Below, piece by piece: positions 60,401-64,000 of a DNA stretch of 64,000 nt. The stretch is from Casuarina equisetifolia (taxonomy: Eukaryota > Streptophyta > Magnoliopsida > Fagales > Casuarinaceae), in the NCBI GenBank assembly GCA_028551475.1, contig CM052361.1, forward strand, positions 20,411,491-20,475,490, in the 5' to 3' direction. How positions within the stretch are numbered: the stretch's first letter is position 1; each line of letters opens with the position of its first letter. The notes under the pieces were generated by a model that was not told the DNA's origin, did no database searches, and saw only the letters and a list, made by a program, of their open reading frames with translations. The position numbers and the translations under genes are program-made.

Positions 60401-61070
60401 TAAGTATATCTTAGAATTGATTTCTGAATTTGGACTATTAGCTATAAAACTTGTTAGAAATCCCATGGAGAGAAATATTTTATTCACTAGCTTGAAATAT
60501 GACAAGCGAATTCAGATGATCCATAATTTGAGAAGATCTTGAGTTATCAATAGTTGATTGATAAGTTAAATTATCTTGATATGACACACCCTAACATAGC
60601 TTTTCCAGTACACTTTTTAAGTCAGTTCATGCGTGCTCCAAAGCGATCCCACTAGGAGGCAGCTCTCCGCATTGTTAAATATCTCAAAGGAACAGCAAGA
60701 CTTGGTTTATTATTTCCTTCGGATGGTGATTTTCTCTTGCAAGCTTTCTATGATGCTAACTATGCAAAATGCCCTATGACATGTCAATCCACTATTGGTT
60801 TCTGTCTTACACTTGGACATTCAATAATTTCTTGGAAAAGTAAAAAAACAACCAATTGTGACTCTTTCTTCAACAGAGGCCAAATATAGGGCCATGACAA
60901 CTACTACTTGTGAGATCGTTTGGATGGTTGGTCTATTAAAAGATATGAGAATCAATGTTTCACAACCAGTGTTATTATATTGTGATAATGAGGCAGCGCA
61001 ACAATTCATAGAAAACTTAGTCTTTCATCAAAAGACCAAGCACATAGATGTTTCTTGTCATTTTATTTAA
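57475..61070 (+). pseudogene. pol relic of copia element 1
   Basis: Broken frames in copia order: a knuckle-like CEHCKCKRHCKNFF near 57565; protease WIIDNGANDH near 57800, with the catalytic triplet changed from DTG/DSG to DNG; an integrase zinc region LWHLKLGHMSS near 58229 and CSVCHLAKQ near 58317; reverse transcriptase RQMDVHNAFLYEDLDEKVF near 59850; and RNase H TLSSTEAKYRAM near 60861 and LYCDNEAAQQF near 60978. The reverse-transcriptase metal site reads YVDN or YMDN and is duplicated. It is non-functional. Confidence 0.85.
60034..60262 (+). repeat. tandem duplication within the element 1 reverse transcriptase
   Basis: Two copies offset by 132 bases (starting at about 60034 and 60166). 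Both hold CTATATGACTATTCTCTTTT, then ACAAGATGATAATATTATTT and TGGATAACATCTTAATC. The duplication repeats the reverse-transcriptase catalytic segment out of normal context. Confidence 0.8.
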
Positions 61071-61227
61071 GAAAAAATACATTATGGTTTAATTAGCACA
61101 ACACATGTTGGGAGTGGTGACCAACCTGCAGATATTCTAACCAAGGCTTTAGGGATAAATCAAAACTATTATCTCCTCAGCAAGCTTGGAGTCTTGGACT
61201 TCTTTCAACCCTTAGCTTTAAAGGAGG

Positions 61228-61507
61228 TTTTGAAGATTGGAAAGGTGTTAATCACACCTACCACATTGCCATATTAGGTGACCTATCATGTTGCTATGTT
61301 GGGTCCTAGAATAAGGTTCAATATATTACAATTATTGTATATATGCTAATTTCCTTAAATAGATTAGGTTTTACATTCTATAAATGTAGGGTTTTGATCC
61401 TTGTAACGTAAAAAGCCAATTTTCTCTTTGTATGGGTTTATTCAAGCTTTTATCCCATTAATGAAAATAGTAGAATATTTTCACAGCTTCTTGCATTAGT
61501 TTCTTCA
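61228..61507 (+). repeat. 3' LTR of copia element 1
   Basis: 280 bases matching 48159-48437. Its first dinucleotide has decayed from TG to TT. It ends TTTCTTCA and is followed by TTATC. Confidence 0.88.
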
Positions 61508-61512
61508 TTATC

Positions 61513-61841
61513 AACCTTGCACTCAATCAATAACTCTTTGTCGCCTCAGAGAAGACTAAGAGAAGACTAAGAGAAGACTTATATTTTAATGCTCATGCAA
61601 CTAGATACTCTTCTTTCCTGTTATGCATACATTTTCGTCTGAGTTTCTGCATTTATTTTTGGCACATCATACAATATCAAGATTTAAGTATTTAAGTACT
61701 TCTACTTTTGTGCCGATCAAAATTGACAGTTCATTCAAAAAACCTTGGAATTCTTGGAGACTTGCAGAAATAAAATAAAAAAGTTACGGACTGAGAAGTA
61801 AATAAAAAGTTGATGCTTCTAGCACCAAGCCAGTAAGTCGT
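61513..61841. other. 3' flank of CHX-C
   Basis: The same 3' flank as in CHX-B (CTCTTTGTCGCCTCAGAGAAGAC onward). It contains a small local triplication of an 11-base AGAGAAGACTA unit at about 61548-61580 that B lacks. No gene. Confidence 0.7.
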
Positions 61842-64000
61842 TCAACTTTCTCTCATAATCTGCTGCTGTATCACTAGCACAGAGGCAGAACTACCGAAAT
61901 CCGGCGAAGCAAGGTAATCTCCAATCACTCCTAGTTCCGGATTTTCGGTCCAATCTATTAATCCATCAAGGAGGATCGGATTTATCCCTTGTTTTCTTCC
62001 TACAATCCATATTTCTATGGAATCGTGATTAATGGCGTGGATTGCTGCCACCGTTTCAAATCCATTCCTCACCACCACCTCTCTATAAGTCACGCGTTCG
62101 TCTCTTTCATTCTTAACCCAAAACCATGTCACCACCCCATCGTCAAGCTTCCTCTCTATTTCATCATCTGCTTCAGAGTTCTGGACAAGGAACCTTATAA
62201 CAGTAAGAGACACGTTCCCGTTCCTAACCATGCGATCTGCATAAACAAGCGCTTCCCTGGCGTCTGGTCCTCCCAAAAACAGCATTGCGAAATGGTGGAG
62301 AGAATGCTCTAAGAAGAGGGGTGGCAGCGCCTTTTGGTAATGACCCTTGTCAACAAGAATTCCGACAGAACAAGGTGCATGGGCTAAGACACTGGAGTTC
62401 ACAGATCGGACTCCCGATCGCACTAGCTCTGTGCCTCCGGGCTGTTCCAAACATTCCCTATGGTCGGGTAATACGATTAGAGCAGCTTTGTTTATGAGAG
62501 CGAGCTTACAAATGTCTTGGTACATCGATCGCTTTGGTGACACGGCTGTAAATGTATGAAGCTTGAGGAACTCACTTCTGCTTTCCTGGTAATGTGTCAG
62601 GGCATTACGGATGTTATAAGAAGAGGCGTATTTAGCAGGCACATTCTGAAACTCGTGGTTTATAAACACAGGGGTTGCACGACCAAGAAGCTCAACGAGG
62701 TGGAGAGCAAAGATGCAGAAGGGGGTGTTAACACTTGGATTGGAGATTTCAAGAAGTTTGATGAACCCAGCTACGCTTTCCTCATCATGTATGCAAAGTA
62801 CCGCACGAAACTCTTTTCCTGGAGGGAGATGTTGAATCGTTCTCCTTTTATTCACCATGTACGGCTTTGATGGATCATAGAGGATGCTGATCAAAGGAGT
62901 AGAAATTCCAGTCACCACTACTGTTGATAGAACCAAGAAAGTGAATAATGGCTGCCCGATTATCTGGATGCATACCAAGAAAAAAAAACACCGTGAAAGG
63001 GAGAAAGAATGAGAGAGAAATGTAACCTTCATTTTTACTCCTACGACATTCATACAGACTATTTTGTTTTCTCAATTTTTGTTGAAGAGAAATATGTAGC
63101 CTGGATTAAGAGAAAATGAAAACCAAATGCATTTCTGAGAAATCAGACATGTCTATGGAACGTTAGAGAGAATTCATACCAATTTGTCCATCCAATGGAT
63201 ATATAAAATAAGCTCCACTTGTCCTCTTAAGCTCATAATGAGGCTCAAAGTGAGACTATCTTTGAGTGGTACATCCAAGAAGATAGCTGACGCCACAGTT
63301 CCAATCATTTTGGACAAGTACCCAGTTACTACCATAGCAAACATCGGCGCCAACCCTGCCCAGCCAACTTGTCTCATGGCATATACATCGGTGTAGAGTC
63401 CCACAAACGCAAATGAAAATGGCATTAGAATATCCATCACGATTGTTTCACTCTTCTCCACAAGCGTTGTTCCCAGTGGAGGGCCATCTGGGATCACCAG
63501 CCCCAGCCAAAGTGGTCCGTTAGCAATGGCAATCCCAAACAAATCGGTCAAAAATCCTGACACGCAGACGCCCAATAAAATTGCAACCACAAAGCCCTGG
63601 TCCACCGGCTGCCCTACAGGTGTTCTTTCAATGATCCACTCCATAAATCGCCGGACACAAGTGACCATGAAAACCAACAAAACTATCGAAGACAGCATAT
63701 ACCACAGGGCACCTATTTTTTCTCCTTCCCCCTGTTTTGCGGCCTCAAATGCAATAATTGCTTGGATCCCTATTGCATCACTAATTATCGTCGTGGATAA
63801 TGCCATCCGTCCAATCTCCGAGCTTAGTAGGTTTAGCTCTTCAAGTATGGGATAGAGTACAGGAAAAGTCGTTATGGCCAAAGATGAAGAAACTGCTCCA
63901 ATGGAAGAAAGTTTTGCGAGGCTCTCGTCCATGGACTTTCTAACAATGAATGCAACCACCGTAACTACTACAATAGGAACGATAATTCCCACCACCGCCA
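61842..64000 (-). CDS. CHX: CHX cation/H+ exchanger, copy C (cut by window end)
   Basis: Exon 3 is 61842-62963 and exon 2 starts at 63180 and runs past the window end, so the 5' part of exon 2 and exon 1 are outside. Exon 3 is 374 codons as in copy B, with the same C-terminus QQQIMRES. The visible exchanger-domain part carries TTIISDAIGIQ and GPLWLGLVIPDGPP. It is nearly identical to copy B from 61842 up to about 63877. Beyond that it changes abruptly (LAKLSSIGAVSSSLAI against LAKPSSIVGLSTTLAI in B), although still CHX. Function is as for copy A. No frame damage in the visible part. Confidence 0.92.

Larger units (their letters stand above)
48159..61507 (+). mobile_element. Ty1/copia LTR retrotransposon 1 (outer, interrupted)
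   Basis: Flanked by a perfect TTATC duplication (48154-48158 and 61508-61512). LTRs are 48159-48437 and 61228-61507. A tRNA-Met-type primer binding site follows the left LTR, and a polypurine tract AAAGGAGG (61220-61227) precedes the right one. The pol relic (57475-61070) runs in copia order: zinc-knuckle remnant, protease, integrase, reverse transcriptase, RNase H. It is interrupted by a TRIM element and by copia element 2. Most of gag was not recognised, so an internal deletion is likely. By-eye comparison of the LTRs gives about 30 differences in about 280 bases, mostly transitions, so the insertion is old. All reading frames are broken. Confidence 0.92.

Noticed and set aside
1..64000. 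tRNA, rRNA, CRISPR arrays, bacterial operons
   Set aside because: I looked for cloverleaf-like or repeat-spacer patterns and saw none; a tRNAscan or Rfam run would be needed to exclude small RNAs.

Overview
The window is nuclear DNA of a flowering plant, most likely a eudicot. The genes have GT-AG introns, the families are land-plant ones (EXO70B1, PRA1.B, CHX, laccase, SWC6), intergenic DNA is AT-rich, and Ty1/copia retrotransposons are present. The species is not identifiable by eye. No bacterial, CRISPR or organellar feature was seen.

Layout. 0.4-3.2 kb: a GDSL esterase/lipase gene whose first intron lacks a usable acceptor, followed by a decayed GDSL relic. 3.6-5.5 kb (-): single-exon EXO70B1. 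8.0-8.7 kb (+): single-exon PRA1.B protein. 9.3-14.1 kb (-): five-exon sorting nexin 2. 15.8-26.9 kb (+): 19-exon NAA25, the NatB auxiliary subunit. 29.9-32.7 kb (+): six-exon laccase. 33.4-34.5 kb (-): four-exon SWC6. 34.8-38.8 kb: duplicated and broken DNA, including a copy of the SWC6 5' region, an orphan CHX 3' flank and a frameshifted TPR-protein pseudogene. 39.9-64 kb (-): a tandem array of three CHX cation/H+ exchanger genes; A and B are complete and C runs off the window end.

Between CHX-B and CHX-C lies a nested transposon stack of about 13.3 kb. Outer copia element 1 (48159-61507, duplication TTATC) holds a 420-bp TRIM-like miniature element (48484-48903, duplication CATAT) and a second copia element (49277-57101, duplication ATTTT). 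The A-B spacer keeps the paralogous unoccupied site, so the history reads directly: CHX duplication, then element 1, then the two inner insertions.

How the genes relate. The left half is ordinary single-copy housekeeping: membrane traffic (EXO70B1, PRA1, SNX2), N-terminal acetylation (NAA25) and chromatin (SWC6). They are neighbours rather than a pathway. The right half is the evolving part. CHX-B and CHX-C are nearly identical up to a sharp boundary near 63877, which suggests recent duplication or gene conversion. A fragment of laccase intron 4/exon 5 sits upstream of both CHX-A and CHX-B, so DNA from the laccase was copied into the CHX 5' flank before the CHX unit was duplicated. I found no convincing new biological system; the best observations are these chimeric duplications, the dated transposon nest, and a laccase intron that is open in frame and carries an AC microsatellite.
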